A stretch of 64,000 bases of DNA from Typhlomys cinereus (taxonomy: Eukaryota; Chordata; Mammalia; Rodentia; Platacanthomyidae): the NCBI GenBank assembly GCA_023101885.1, contig JALPQD010000410.1, positions 590,142-654,141 of the forward strand, written 5' to 3'. A program made the translations under genes and the position numbers. Below, one piece after another: positions 10,800-21,838 of this stretch. The notes below the pieces were generated by a model. It saw nothing but the letters and a program-made list of their open reading frames with translations. It made no database searches and was not told the origin of the DNA. The first letter of the stretch is position 1, and every line of letters begins with the position of its first letter.

Positions 10800-10970
10800 T
10801 GGCTGGGTGTGGTGGTGATGTAGCAGGTGTGGTGGCATATGCCCGTAACCTTGGCACTGAGGAATTGGAGGCTGGAAGATCGGGAATTCAAGGTCATCTT
10901 CTGTAACATAGCAAGTTCCAGGCTAGTCTGGCTACTTGAGATCCTGTCTCAAAAACCAAAACATTAAATT
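10800..10970 (+). mobile_element. B1 SINE (7SL-derived)
   Basis: GGCTGGGTGTGGTGGTG, GGTGGCATATGCCCGTAACC, GGAGGCTGGAAGATC, CAAGGTCATCTT, AGGCTAGTCTGG and CCTGTCTCAAAAACC occur in the B1 order. Confidence 0.88.
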
Positions 10971-11484
10971 TAGCTGTGCTAAATCTTTATTTTTCAAGCC
11001 AATATAATCCTTTACAGTGGGTTAAATAAGAATCTGTCTTAACATTTTATCCAGAAGTCAATGAATCGGTCATTTTCTCACGGCTATCCTGAAACATGAG
11101 AGAATGAATTTTATCATATCCAGCGTGATAAACCTACCATGAGAGAATACAAATGGCTCTTAATCTGTAGAGCTGAAACACATGAGTGAACCAGGCCCAT
11201 TATCACAAATCAACATCCCGGCTCTCTCTTGGATGACTGCGTTTGTGAGGTATATTGTACAAAACCAATCAACCAAAACAAACCACTACAACCCGAGAAC
11301 CAGCTCCAGAAGTACACATAATCCAGATTAATTTCTAGAGAAAATTTATGAGCACAAATGGGATTGTTTGAAAAAATCATCAAAACTCAACAAAAAAGAT
11401 CACTGTGTGTCCTTCTGTGGTCTAAGAAACTCTTCCATAAATGATTTAACTTTATATAACTTTATATAAGACTTTCTGTCTTAC
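10971..11484. other. Unrecognised sequence
   Basis: No repeat signature or coding potential is recognised. Confidence 0.45.
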
Positions 11485-11645
11485 CTACCTGTCCAGGCAG
11501 TGGTCCCACCTACCATGGACTAGGTTTTTCCATATCAATTAAATGTCTCCCACAGACTTGAATTACTAATTCTTCACAGATGTGTCCAAAGGCTCAGCCT
11601 TCCATTGTCAAGTTGACACCTGTGTCTAACTGGCACCCAAACCTC
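11485..11645 (-). mobile_element. Fragment of solo-LTR family A, reverse
   Basis: GTCCCACCTACCATGGACTAGG and TCAAGTTGACACCTGTGTCTAAC match the 5' half of the LTR seen whole at 31027-31455. Confidence 0.7.
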
Positions 11646-12179
11646 AAATTCCTGAGGTGCCAGGTGGGATTGTATATGTGCGTGACCACACCTGATGAAA
11701 TGTATTTCTAGGTGCCTTTCCAGCTGGACTTGTATCTGCAGTTCTTCAGTCAGCTTGCCATCTAACTCACCAGTGAGTTAAATCATCTGTGACACATTCT
11801 ATATTTGTATGAAAGTTGTGCATTTAAAAATTACTTGACTTAAAAATAGTCCTGTGACGTTCCCTAATGGCTTCTCTGCTTATCCTGTTACAGTGCAGCC
11901 TACACACGGCTGTCAATCTGGCCGTGCTAAAGTGCTACGTAGGCCACTTCCTTTGCTGAAACTTCCTAGCAGAGAGATAACTTTCCAAGAGTCACCAGTC
12001 TGGCATTTGCAATGAATGCTTCAATGTTGAGCCTTCAAGTGGCCTTCAGACCCAATCACCACAAGCTTTCACTTCAGAGAACTTATTTTTAGCAATTTGT
12101 CTTTTTTTTTTTTTTAAGAGTCTCATTAAAAAGCTTTCTCTGTTCTTTCTTCTCTTAGAATTTCTTTCCTCAACCAGGC
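11646..12179. other. Unrecognised sequence
   Basis: Apart from a T-run at 12103-12115, nothing identifiable is seen. Confidence 0.45.
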
Positions 12180-12320
12180 ATGGTAAACCTTGACTATGTG
12201 TAGGAGGCTGAGACAAGGGAGTTGCTATGAGTTTGAGACTAGCCTAGACTACATAGTAAGGATCAGGCTAGCGAGGACCACAGAGAGAGACCCTGTCTAA
12301 AGATAAAAAATAAAAAATGT
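12180..12320 (+). mobile_element. B1-like SINE, diverged
   Basis: GGCATGGTAAACCTTG, TAGGAGGCTGAGACAAGG, GTTTGAGACTAGCCTAGACTACATAG and GACCCTGTCTAAAGATAAAAA follow the B1 order. Confidence 0.8.
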
Positions 12321-12433
12321 GTAACAAAAATAATAAAGAATTATTTTTCTCTTAAACCTGCTTATTTTAACTCAATCAAAATACTAAACACTTACAGAAT
12401 TTAATATCATACAAAAATATACCGTGGATGAGT

Positions 12434-12780
12434 GTGTAGTTAGTTATAGATGTCTCCTTAACAATTGAAGGCTCAAACTCTGAACACATTTGTGAAGAAT
12501 TCATCGTTGAATTAAGGCCCAAACAAGATTGCAAGAGATTTTCTAATTAATGGGGAAGGCCCAGCCCATGATGAGGGGAGCTTTTTTTTTCCTGAGCAGG
12601 TTGGTAAGATGGAGGGATCTGGTTCAGGAAGTTGGCATTCTTTGGCATACTTGGCCAGACATGCTTTCTGGCAAGTGAGGTTTGCCCCTCGCAGCAGTCC
12701 TGTGGAGGTGGTCGGCTCAGCCCCTGGTGTTAGTAAGAACGCTCCTGTCAAGCCGAACAGAGAAATATAAGCAGGCAGGA
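12434..12780 (+). mobile_element. Solo-LTR family A, 3'-truncated
   Basis: TGAACACATTTGTGAAGAATT, GGGAAGGCCCAGCCCATGATG, TTGGCCAGACATGCTTTCTGG and CCCCTGGTG follow the family A order. The AATAAACC end is missing and L1 sequence follows directly. Confidence 0.75.
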
Positions 12781-12970
12781 GGGTGGAAGGGTATGGAATG
12801 GATTGATGAAGGGAAGTGAGGAAGATGGGGGGTAGGGAGGATGGAGGGAAGCAAGGATAAGTACTCTATATGTTGGTAAAACTAGAAAAATAAAATAATT
12901 TTTTTAAAGTTTTTTAAAAATAAAAACAAAATACATAAAAAATGTAAAAAAAAAAACAAAAAACAAAATA
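12781..12970 (+). mobile_element. L1 3' UTR end
   Basis: A purine-rich tract (GGGAAGTGAGGAAGATGGGGG and following) leads to AACTAGAAAAATAAAATAA and an A-rich end. The same design appears at 17893-18028 (minus), 35205-35760 (minus) and 61137-61550. Confidence 0.7.
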
Positions 12971-13594
12971 CAAACAAGAATTGTAAGCAGATAATCCTAA
13001 ACAGTAGTAAAATCCCTTCTTCTCATAAGCCATTTTGTCCTGAGTTGCATAACTCAGGCAAACGGTGTCAATTAGTTACCAATACTAGTCTCTGTCCCTG
13101 AGTTTCAGAAACCCTTTCAGCTGCCTGAGTGATAAATGCATCTTTCTTAGACTATAATTGTATCTATCTTAGATTTATCATGAGTTCTGTAATAATCTCA
13201 GGATAGGACTAGTCGCCTGAAAAACCATTAGATAGTTGGGACTTTGAGTCACCCTGATCTGTAGAGAGATTATGTAGAGAGTATAGGAGCCAGAAATTGA
13301 ATTTAACCACATGGCCAATGGTTTAATCATTTATGACTGTGAGATGAAGCTACAATAAAAACTCTGGCCAACAAAGCTCAGTGGAACTTCCAGGTTTGTG
13401 GCCACACCAATGTACTAGGATGGCTGCTCTCCTGGATTATGTGAGCAGAGGACATGGAAGCTCCTCCTTTCTTCCGAGCCTTATTGTACGGATGTATAGT
13501 ATAGTATGGCTTCAAGTGACTTTCTGAGGTGTAGGCTTTACAATAAAGCTAGTCATTAGGATAGCATGCCTTTGAATATTCTAGATTGGTCAAA
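12971..13594. other. Unrecognised, mostly unique sequence
   Basis: No element boundary and no coding signal were found. Confidence 0.45.
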
Positions 13595-13735
13595 TTTTAA
13601 GAGGGTTTCATATAACCCAGGCAACTCAAGCTCAATATGTAACTGAAAATGACCTTGAATTCCAGATCCTCCTGGATCGTCCTCAAAAGTGCTAGGATGG
13701 CAGATATGTGCCTCAATGCCCAGCTTGCTGCTTCA
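13595..13735 (-). mobile_element. B1-like SINE, reverse
   Basis: GGGTTTCATATAACCCAGGC, GAATGACCTTGAATTCC-type and AGTGCTAGGATGGCAGATATG read as an inverted B1. Confidence 0.75.
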
Positions 13736-13799
13736 TTGTTGTTTGGTTTCTCAGACAGGATTTCACACTTACAACAAATCAGCTTATAAGTCAGGTGGA

Positions 13800-14028
13800 C
13801 TGAAGAGATAGCTCAGGGGTTAAGACTCTGCCTCACAAGCACAAGGTCCTGTGTTTGGATCCCAGGTCCCACGTAAAATCCCCAGGAGGAAAAAGCCAAG
13901 GCCTGCACAGTAGGCCCTGGTGGGTGGAGCCTGGAAAGTGCCAGAGCAGAGCAAAAAGGAGGTAGAAGCAATCCAGGATGACTCCCAAAGTCACCCTTGG
14001 TCCTCCACAGGATACACGGTGTCCTCTG

Positions 14029-14068
<40 letters not shown>

Positions 14069-14115
14069 GCACGCACGCACGCACGCATGCGTGCAAAGTA
14101 AAGTTTTAAGAAGTT
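13800..14115 (+). mobile_element. tRNA-derived SINE, older subfamily
   Basis: GACTGAAGAGATAGCTCAGG, TTAAGACTCTGCCTCACAAG, CCCACGTAAAATCCCCAGG, GTGGGTGGAGCCTGG and CACCCTTGGTCCTCCACAGG occur in order, then (CA)n(CG/CA)n at about 14031-14092 and GTAAAGTTTTAAG. Confidence 0.88.
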
Positions 14116-14124
14116 GAAAAAGAA

Positions 14125-14240
14125 ATAGACATGGTGACTCATTCCTATAATTCCAGCACTCAAGAGGCCACAGTGAACTATACAGTGAGATCCGGGCCAC
14201 AGTAGACTACACAGTGAAACTCTCTCTCAAAAAAAAGAGG
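14125..14240 (+). mobile_element. B1 fragment
   Basis: GACATGGTGACTCATTCCTA, ATTCCAGCACTCAAGAGGCC and GTGAAACTCTCTCTCAAAAA outline a deleted B1. Confidence 0.7.
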
Positions 14241-14344
14241 TGAGAATCTGCATGTACACTGCTAAAAAGAAAATTAAAAAAGGATTGATTCCATAATATT
14301 CCATTGTTCTTCCCACAGGAAGCTACTGTTGATGTGGAAGGACT

Positions 14345-14570
14345 GGTAGGACAGGGCATGCAACACAGTTAGTAGAACACTTGCCTAGTATTCAGAACAC
14401 TGGCCAGCGGTCAGCCCTCAGCACCTTATAAACCAGGCTTGTAATCCCAGCACTTGGAGATGGAGACAGGAGGAGCTGAACTTCTAGGTCTATCTAACTC
14501 AGCAATGTAGTGAGATTGAGCCCTCCCTCCCCCACCCCAGTACATGAGATCCTGTCTCAAAAGAAGGGGT
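14345..14570 (+). mobile_element. ID-B1 composite SINE
   Basis: An ID-like head (GGGCATGCAACACAGTTAGTAG, CACTTGCCTAGTATTC) is joined to a B1-like tail (CTTGTAATCCCAGCACTTGG, GAGATCCTGTCTCAAAAG). Confidence 0.65.
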
Positions 14571-14575
14571 AATGG

Positions 14576-14852
14576 GTGCTGGGGAAATGTCAGTCAACAA
14601 AGTGCCAATCATGGGTGAATGAGGACTTGAGTTGGGCTCCCCAGAGGTCGTGTAAAAGCCAGGTATGTCACTAGTCTGCTCCCCAGAGCTGGGGACAGAA
14701 ACAGACGGCAGATCTTTGAAGCTGGGTGGCCATCCAGCTTGAGTTCCCGCTTCAGTCAGACTGTCTCAGAAAATAAGGTGGAAAGGAATTAAGGAAGACA
14801 TTCAGTGTTGGTCTTCGACCTCTGTGTGCTCTAGTGGACCCGCATGGTGTGG

Positions 14853-14905
<53 letters not shown>
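14576..14905 (+). mobile_element. B4-type SINE with CA tail
   Basis: GTGCTGGGGAAATGTCAGTC, GAGGACTTGAGTTGGGCTCCC, GCTGGGTGGCCATCCAGC, CTGTCTCAGAAAATAAGGTGG and GACCTCTGTGTGCTC follow a B4-like order, ending in (CA)n at about 14861-14905. Confidence 0.7.
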
Positions 14906-14907
<2 letters not shown>

Positions 14908-15145
14908 TACATACAAAAGTGTCGCTTTTTGAGGCTGGTGTGTGCAACTAAGCCTAGATAACCGAGGGAGGCGTTCTGCCTGGGAAGTGGCTGTGGGAGG
15001 CTGCGAAGCTTGTCCTCCACAGAGATTAGCTAACCAGTTTAGGGAGGAGGCCAGCACTGACCTTAGCTCCCACGCCTTCAGTTGCAAGCTTGAGAAGGTG
15101 CATTCAAGTCTGATGACCAAGGATGATCAGTTCAAAATGTCATGA
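14906..15145. other. Unrecognised sequence
   Basis: Short unique stretch between SINEs, with no recognisable signal. Confidence 0.45.
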
Positions 15146-15253
15146 CAAGCCAGGTATGATGTCTCACATCTGTAATCCCCTCACTTCGGGAGGCCAAGCT
15201 AGGCGTATTGATATGAGATTATATATAGTTTGGACTACATAATGTTTCCAAGG
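15146..15253 (+). mobile_element. B1 SINE, 5' part, split by an LTR
   Basis: GCCAGGTATGATGTCTCACA, CTGTAATCCCCTCACTTCGGG and TTTGGACTACATAATG are B1. The 3' part resumes at 15637. Confidence 0.8.
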
Positions 15254-15636
15254 TGTAGCCTGGGTGTCAACCTGACACACCTGGTATTAACTAAGATCAG
15301 CTGAGACCACACCTGAAAGGATCAACTGAGACCAACTGAAAGGATTATATCTGCCCTAAATTCCATGGAAACTTTCGTAGATCCTATAGGAACCTCCCAG
15401 TAATGGACCATATAAAAGGGGCTACAGAATATAGGTGGAGAGACATTCCAGGAATGTTGGAGCTATGTGGAGGTCTGCTGTGACTTAGTCTGCCTGTCAG
15501 CCAGCCAGCCATGCCATCTCCACCGTGAAGGATCTATTTCCCCTCTGGAACTGTAAGTTGAATAAATCTCCTTTCTCCCATAAGTTGTTTGACTTTGGTT
15601 GCTCTCTCACAGCAATAGTAAAGAGTAACTGTTACA
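15254..15636 (+). mobile_element. Solo-LTR-like element with perfect 5-bp TSD
   Basis: It runs from TGTAGCCTGGGTGTCAACCT to GAGTAACTGTTACA, so it begins TG and ends CA. The 5-bp duplication CAAGG (15249-15253 and 15637-15641) flanks it. Internally it has a GACCATATAAAAGGGG TATA-like box near 15403-15418 and an AATAAA signal near 15560. This matches the shape of a solo LTR of about 380 bp. It sits inside a B1. Confidence 0.8.
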
Positions 15637-15705
15637 CAAGGCCAGCTTAGGCTACAAAATGAAACCAGATCTGGTCTAAAAAATAAAATAATAAAACAGA
15701 CAAAA
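15637..15705 (+). mobile_element. B1 SINE, 3' part
   Basis: GGCCAGCTTAGGCTACAAAATGAAACC and GTCTAAAAAATAAAATAATAAAACA finish the B1 that the LTR split. Confidence 0.75.
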
Positions 15706-16139
15706 CCTAGAATGCTGTAGAATGCTGTAACAGCTCATCGAGGACCTCACTTGGACCTTGGACCTGCTTCCTTAGAGACAGGCAAAAACCAGGAGGTAGA
15801 TCTTTGAGCTGTGTGCTACTCAGAGAACTGGCGATCTGAGAAGACAGAGGATTAGCATCCTGAAGATCTGTCTCCATCGCATCTGTAACCAGCAACTGTC
15901 TTGCCTCTCTGCTCAGGTGGGTCCCTGAGCTTGTCCTTGAGCTTCAGCTTTCTTCACTGTCCTCTCGGTGCACAGCAGAAAGAAGATTTTCAATGCCTCA
16001 GCCATGGAGTCTTGCATTCCCTCTCAGCCACCTCTAGATTGAAGGTTAACTTGGAACAAATCATAGTGTGTATATGCTACATCAGGTGCTTCTAAAGCCC
16101 ATGCACAGATTCCTTCCTGCAGAACCAAGTGTGCTTGAA
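15706..16139. other. Unrecognised sequence
   Basis: No repeat recognised. The frames here are short with no domain. Confidence 0.45.
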
Positions 16140-16142
16140 TTT

Positions 16143-16174
<32 letters not shown>

Positions 16175-16330
16175 GAATTAAAGATAGAGTTTATTAGAGG
16201 AGAGAATGGAACTCTCAGACTGCAGACATAGAGTATCATGAGGGGCTAGAGGGGCTGGAGAACTCTTGGACTGCAGGCATGGAATCTATGAGGGGTATGG
16301 AACTGAAAAAGATCTTCATGTGTGGATGCC
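16140..16330 (-). mobile_element. LTR fragment (family B), reverse, next to (GTTTT)n
   Basis: After a (TTTTG)n run (about 16145-16173) comes AGAGTTTATTAGAGGAGAGAATGGAACTC-type sequence. On the minus strand this gives an AATAAA signal. The same block recurs at 25455, 26697 and 26836. Confidence 0.6.
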
Positions 16331-16870
16331 GTGAAGGGCAGGCACCTGCAAATGTGTTTTTATGAGATAGAAAAATGTAGTGCCTTTATCTCTGCCACTT
16401 CTGACACTACAACGAGTGGGTTTTCTCTTCTGCTCTGAAAACAGAGTCTCCCTGAAGGAAACCAGAATATATCCCTCCAAAGTAACTGTCTCTGGCAGGG
16501 AATCTGTGGAAGGCAACCAAGAGCCAACAGAGACACACCATGTCACATATCACATGCTGTATTGCTGCCAGCAGAGGTGACCCCCTGACCCTGAAAGCTC
16601 CTTCGACACTTTGTCAAAGCACAAGCAGAAAGTGGGCTAATCCTACAAGGGATGAATCCAGCCAACACCAAGGAAGCAAGAAAGAGGACCTGAGCTACAA
16701 GGAGCTTGGTTTTCTCCCCAGAGTGCCAGACATGACTGAGTCCCAGAAACTGAGATGAGCAACAAGTGCCAATGAGGAAGATAAGAGAAGAAGTGGAAGC
16801 GCACAAAGAAATGAACAAAATTTTCTTCTTTTTCTCCCCCCTCCTGATTTTCTATTTTGTGTGGGGACAG
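16331..16870. other. Unrecognised sequence
   Basis: Mostly unique. No coding or repeat signature is recognised. Confidence 0.45.
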
Positions 16871-16879
16871 GATATAAAT

Positions 16880-16998
16880 TCTCCTTGAAGCTGGCAGATC
16901 CAGTGCTTAAGAGGCTGAGGCAGGAGGATCACACATATACACGTGCACCCCCCCACATACACGCGCGCGCACACACATCCCACACACGCATACACAAT
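16880..16998 (+). mobile_element. B1 middle fragment with CA-rich end
   Basis: CAGTGCTTAAGAGGCTGAGGCAGGAGGATCAC-type sequence followed by a CA/CG-rich tract. Confidence 0.55.
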
Positions 16999-17279
16999 TT
17001 TATTTCAAATGTATTATGCCAAGCTTTCTTTACGGCAGCTGAGCTAGCTTTACACTCAGCACTTTTGTTGTATCACAATGGAAGTGAAAGACTCTTAAGA
17101 AGGAAGAAATTAGGTTTTGCTTCCATGTGGTGAAATAAAAGTTACCCTTGAAAGTGTGGGAGGCTGTGATGGGGAGAGAGGGCGGAGAGACATGGGAACT
17201 TTCTGTACTTACTGCTCAAGTTTGCCTAAAACTATTCTTTTAAAAAAAATTGTTTTAAGTCTATTAAAAAAAAAAAGCA
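16999..17279. other. Unrecognised sequence
   Basis: Nothing identifiable before an A-run that ends at 17277. Confidence 0.4.
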
Positions 17280-17555
17280 GGGGCTGGAGAGGTGGCTCAG
17301 GTATTAAGCCTCTGCCTTGCAGGCAGAAGGTCCTGGGTTTGGATCCTAGACCCCACATATAGACGCCGGGCGGAAGCAGGGGTGGGTGGCCTGTATTTCT
17401 GGCCCTGGTAGGGCGGAGCCTGTAAATCCCCGGGGAAAGTAAACAAGGAGGAAGTGAAAGTGGTCCATGTTGGTTCCCAAATTCGCCCGTGGTTCTACAC
17501 CACACACATACATACACACAGGCACTCTCATGCACAATTGAATAAATAAATAATA
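17280..17555 (+). mobile_element. Young B2-superfamily-type SINE
   Basis: GGGGCTGGAGAGGTGGCTCAG head, GCCTCTGCCTTGCAGG, ATAGACGCCGGGCGGAAGC, GTAGGGCGGAGCCTGTAAATC, AAATTCGCCCGTGG, then a short CA tail and TTGAATAAATAAATAA. Confidence 0.92.
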
Positions 17556-17892
17556 ATTTATCAGGCAGGTTGGGGTGAGTCACCCACCTGTGTACAGTTG
17601 ACCCTGGACCACATTTTTATATAAATAATAGTTAATATTTACCAAGTAGTTAACAGCATGAAAGATTTCTTGTTATGCTATATTTGCTGGGTCCAAGATT
17701 GCTACTTGCTAACATATATCTGTCCTGATCTTCCCTGCAGTAATAAAACTCATTTTTTAATAGAGTTACAAAATGCAGCCTTAGTTGGCCTTACACTCAT
17801 ATCCTTTCTCCTGAGACCCCCCCCACCAAGTGCTGGCATGCCTATCATGCCAAGTAACTACATTTCTGGCATGGAAATAGGACAAATTGGAA
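17556..17892 (-). mobile_element. Unrecognised sequence with a B1-like piece, reverse
   Basis: An inverted B1-like fragment (GAGACCCCCCCCACCAAGTG, GCTGGCATGCCTATCATGCC) lies at about 17765-17870. The rest is unrecognised. Confidence 0.45.
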
Positions 17893-18028
17893 CTGGTAGG
17901 TTTTTTAAATTACTTTTAATTGTTTTTCTAGTTTTAAGCATATTGAGTATTTATCCCTGCTTCCCTCCATCCCTCCTCCCTCCCATCCCCTCATCAATCC
18001 ATCCTACTCCCTCCCACCTTCCTTTCTT
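17893..18028 (-). mobile_element. L1 3' UTR end, reverse
   Basis: The reverse complement has the purine tract, then ACTCAATATGC and AAAACTAGAAAAACAATT, as at 12781-12970. The family A LTR remnant follows on its right. Confidence 0.7.
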
Positions 18029-18300
18029 ATGATAGTATGGTTACAGTTGCTTATCCAGCTTGACAGGAGAGCCCATATCAACACCAAGGACTGAGAGAAC
18101 TGGCCACAACATCTATATCTACACCCGAAACCTTCACAAGTTCTCCAAGGCTCAGGAAACATTGAGGAAGAAGGGGTGGAAAGAATGTAAGAACCAAAAG
18201 ACAGGGAGGAGTATTGTGAAATTCTGTTGTGCTATGAACTCATAGCAGCTGTGGTTATCTGCACAAGATCAAGCCAGTCTACAGTTCAGCATAGAAAAGG
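18029..18300 (-). mobile_element. Solo-LTR family A remnant, reverse
   Basis: GTTACAGTTGCTTATCCAGC, TTGACAGGAGAGCCCATATC and AACACCAAGGACTGAGAGAAC match the middle of family A. The rest is decayed. Confidence 0.6.
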
Positions 18301-19655
18301 GGTCATCATGAGGTTCCACTCCAGCTAAGGGACTATTGACATCTGATAGTTGTTGAAGAGGGAGAATCACTTTTCCTTAGGATGTCACATGCTCCAGTGG
18401 ATAACACCACACCCTTGGGCATGTGGGCAACACTAATGGGCATCACTGGTTATGTTAAAAAATAGCAGGAGGAAAGAAGGATGAATACAATCAAGATACA
18501 CTGCATGCATGCATGAAATTGTCAAAGAATAAGCTAAAATATTAATTACAACAAGATTAGAAGTAGGATACAACACCTAACAAAAGCTAAGAAAATGGTA
18601 GTTTTAGAAGGACTTAGAAAAACTAAGAAAATAATAGTCTTAGAAGTTGAGCAGCAAGTGATACAGGCTCAGAGGACAGGTGATCTGGTGGCAAATTTTT
18701 TCCCACTTTAGTTTACAAATGATGGAGACTGTATATTTAGAAGAAGTGACAAGAAAACTAATGATTGTTCTGTGCAGTTGCTGCCTCTGGGTAGGAAAAG
18801 GCAGTAGCCAAGGTGGAAGGGACAACCCCCACGCAGCTGCGAGAACTGTTTGCACCTTGCTGTTGTAACTGATCACTTCAGCCCTTCCCAGAGTGAAAAG
18901 GTCATTGCTCTTGCGTCCCACAAACTGAACTGGTGAGAAACATTGGCTAAAAACTGTAACCTTAGCAGGATTAAACTAGAGCATTCAGGTGTGGCAAAGA
19001 GTTGGGTAAGGACATTTGTTCTCATTCAAATCTCTGTTCAATGACTCTGTGTTAGCTGCCATTAAGTTGACTGGACAGATGGCTTATAGGGATCCCTTCT
19101 GTCCCTCACCCTGTCCATTGCACCTTCAGATTCTACTTTTTCACCCTCAGAATTAAGTCTGGTCACCATGTAACCATGTAATCAATAAACTTTTCCATTC
19201 TTTGTCCATGGCATAGTGTGTTGGGCATTTTTTTAAAAAAACTTACACTTCTCAAGAAGTGTACCACTCTTCAAAGCCATTGTCATTTATGATCATGAGG
19301 ATATCACTCAAAGGACTTCTGAGAGAGCAAAGCGAAGGGTTGTGAAGAGATGTGCTAGTCATCTGGACCTGCCATCACAAAGTACCATTGATTGGGAAGA
19401 GTCACAGTAGAGCCTTAGTTGCCAATCGTTCTAGAAGCTGCAAGTTCAAGATCAAGGGATTCACGGAAATGTTGTCACCTGAGAGCTCCATTCTCTGTTC
19501 ATATGGGTGTATCCGTATTGTGTCTCCACATGAACTCTCCCCTCTCTATACAATCCTGGAGTCATGTTAGATTAGAATTCATCTTTATACTCTCTATTTG
19601 CCACAATCATCTCACTAAAGCGCCTGTTTCCAAAAGCAGTCAAGCAGGTTAGGGA
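18301..19655. other. Unrecognised, mostly unique 1.35-kb stretch
   Basis: It contains ATGTAATCAATAAACTTTTC (AATAAA at about 19184) and TCTCTATACAATCC. No intact frame or element is recognised. Confidence 0.45.
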
Positions 19656-19659
19656 TTTT

Positions 19660-20018
19660 GTCACAGTAAATGGTTCTATTTTGGCTTTTGATTGTCTTGT
19701 TATAGTTCTTAATCCACCTTGGCAGGCGCACTCTACCAACACCAGGGCCCTCTGGAGCTGGCCGTAGCATATTCACAGGACTGCTGAAAGAGGGGTCAAC
19801 CTCACCTGCCAGATAGCACGCCTTGCTGTTGTAAGGTGGCACTATCCAAGTGTGCAAAGAATGCCAACTCCCTGAACCAGCTCCCTGAGTCTTATCTGCC
19901 TACCTGAAGAAAAGTTCTACTCACCAGGGGCTGATTCTTTCCTCATCGATTAGTCAGTTTGCTACAGGTTTGCTCCGGGCTTAACTCAACCACTAATTCT
20001 TTTTAAATGTCCCCAGAG
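19660..20018 (-). mobile_element. Solo-LTR family A, reverse, truncated
   Basis: AACACCAGGGCCCTCTGGAGC, AGAGGGGTCAACCTCACC, CAACTCCCTGAACCAG and TCCGGGCTTAACTCAACCAC follow the inverted family A order. Confidence 0.75.
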
Positions 20019-20300
20019 CATGTGCATGTGGAGTGTGCAGCCCCGTGTGGCCTCATGGAGCTCAGAGGCTGGTGTGGGTGTTTTCCTCTTTACCTTATTT
20101 CTTGAGACAGGGAAACTTATTCAACCGGGAGCTCATCAATTGGCTAGATCAGCTGGCTCGGGAGTCTAGGACCTGTCCAGTCTCTGCTCCTTGCTAGGAA
20201 TAGAGGTACCACCACCACAGCCAGCGTTTCGTCTGGGATTGGAACATAGGCCTCATGTCTACACAACACCTTTATCCACTGAGGCATCTCCCCAGCCCTC
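20019..20300 (-). mobile_element. B4-type SINE, reverse
   Basis: TTGAGACAGGGAAACTTATTC, GGGAGCTCATCAATTGG, TCTGGGATTGGAACATAGGCC and GAGGCATCTCCCCAGCCCTC give an inverted B4. Confidence 0.7.
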
Positions 20301-20535
20301 TTTTGGTTTTTAAGGTAGCATAGGCTGTTTCCAAGCTTGCTACGTAACTGGAGCGATGCTTGAGTGGGAGAGAGGTTGCTTTGCATCCATGATACCCTCG
20401 ATTTCAGCCCCAGTAGCGCGGAAACAAAACAACAAAACCAAATGAGCTCACTATGTAATTGAAGCTAGTTTTCAATGCTTGCTTCTCCTGTCTTCCAAAC
20501 GGTTGAGGTTACAGGAATGTGCCTGGTTTTAACAT
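20301..20535 (-). mobile_element. B1/ID-like fragments, mixed
   Basis: AGGTAGCATAGGCTGTTTCC (inverted B1), GGTTGCTTTGCATCCATGATACC (ID-like) and CTCACTATGTAATTGAAGCTAG (B1-like) are pieces of adjacent SINEs. Confidence 0.5.
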
Positions 20536-20857
20536 AGAATTTAGTTTCCAATAAGCACAACCAAACGAATGCGTTCACCACCCAGAGGAAAGCCAAGGGG
20601 CAGTCTAGCAGGTTAAACGAGGAAATCCCTTCCTGAGCAGGAAGTCTTTGAAGCTGCTGCTCAGCAGGATGTGATATCTATGGATTGCTGCCAACAAAGG
20701 GTAATGTTTCCTCTTTTCCAAGTGAAGTTTTATGTTCACCTTTTAAAGCAGATTCATTGCCTAGCATGCTCGAGGCCCTGGGTTCCATCCCCATGGCTGT
20801 AAAAACAAATGGATAATAAATTAGTAAGTCCCATTCACTTTCTGTTCAACACAATAA

Positions 20858-20861
<4 letters not shown>

Positions 20862-20896
<35 letters not shown>
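20862..20896. repeat. (TG)n microsatellite
   Basis: Uninterrupted TG dinucleotides, preceded by an ID-like fragment near 20758-20830 (GCCTAGCATGCTCGAGGCCC). Confidence 0.9.
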
Positions 20897-20897
<1 letters not shown>

Positions 20898-21024
20898 CTC
20901 TTTTCATTGTTGTCAATAAACACCTGGCAGGAAGGATTCATGTAATCATTTAGCTCATGGTTTCTGGGATCCAGTCCATCATAGTGGCACAGGCAGCACC
21001 ATGGCAACAGGAGCAGGAAGCTGG

Positions 21025-21140
21025 GCTTCCCACCTGCTCACTGTCTTGCTACAGGCCGACCTCAAACCTTCATATCCTTGTGTATGACTCTTCCTGGCAT
21101 TAGGATTGTAAGCATGTGCCACCATTCCTGCCTCTGCTCC
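21025..21140 (-). mobile_element. B1-like fragment, reverse
   Basis: GCTACAGGCCGACCTCAAACC, CTTCCTGGCATTAGGATTG and TAAGCATGTGCCACCATTCC read as an inverted B1. Confidence 0.6.
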
Positions 21141-21544
21141 AACTGAAGGTTTAATTGAGGTTGTCCCACTTCTGCTTCACTGTTACATATGAACTATGAG
21201 TTTCTGGTCCATGATCTGCTATATTTAGACAAGACGAGATGACTCAATATCACCAGCCATTCTCTTAAACATCTTAGGGAGGGGCCCTTTGCTACTTCCC
21301 CTTTTCACAGGATATTTCACATTCTAAGGCAGTACAGTCAAGAATACTTCCCCCTTCCTTAGCCTGAGTGTATCACATGGGTCACAGGGGGCCATCCAAT
21401 GATTTGCTTATGAAGATCAGTCCATTCTCAAAGACCACCAACCCTGTAGATTTTAAATTATCTGACAATCTGTTTCCCAGAATCCCTTTCCCTGTGTGGA
21501 TTCAGGTTAGAGTCACGTGAGGAACTCACTTGACCTTTACCATG

Positions 21545-21838
21545 CTAGGGACTAGAGCGATGCCTCAGGGCTTAAGACTGTCTCACAAGTAAAAGGTCCT
21601 GATCCCAGGTCCCACATAAAAAACCAGGTGCAGTGACCTGCACTTCTAGTCCTGGTAGGTAGAGCTTGGGAAATCCTAGAATGAAACAAAAAGGAGGTAG
21701 AAGTGATCCAGGATGATTCCCAAAGTCACCCTTGGTCCTCCACAGGGACATAGAGTGCCTTCTCTCTCTCTCTCTCTTTTCTTTCTCTCTCTCTCTCTCA
21801 CACACACACATAGAAAATAAATAAAATATTAAAAAAAA
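21545..21838 (+). mobile_element. tRNA-derived SINE, older subfamily
   Basis: GACTAGAGCGATGCCTCAGG, CTTAAGACTGTCTCACAAG, AGGTAGAAGTGATCCAGG and CACCCTTGGTCCTCCACAGG, then CT/CA tracts and AATAAATAAAATATT. Confidence 0.85.
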
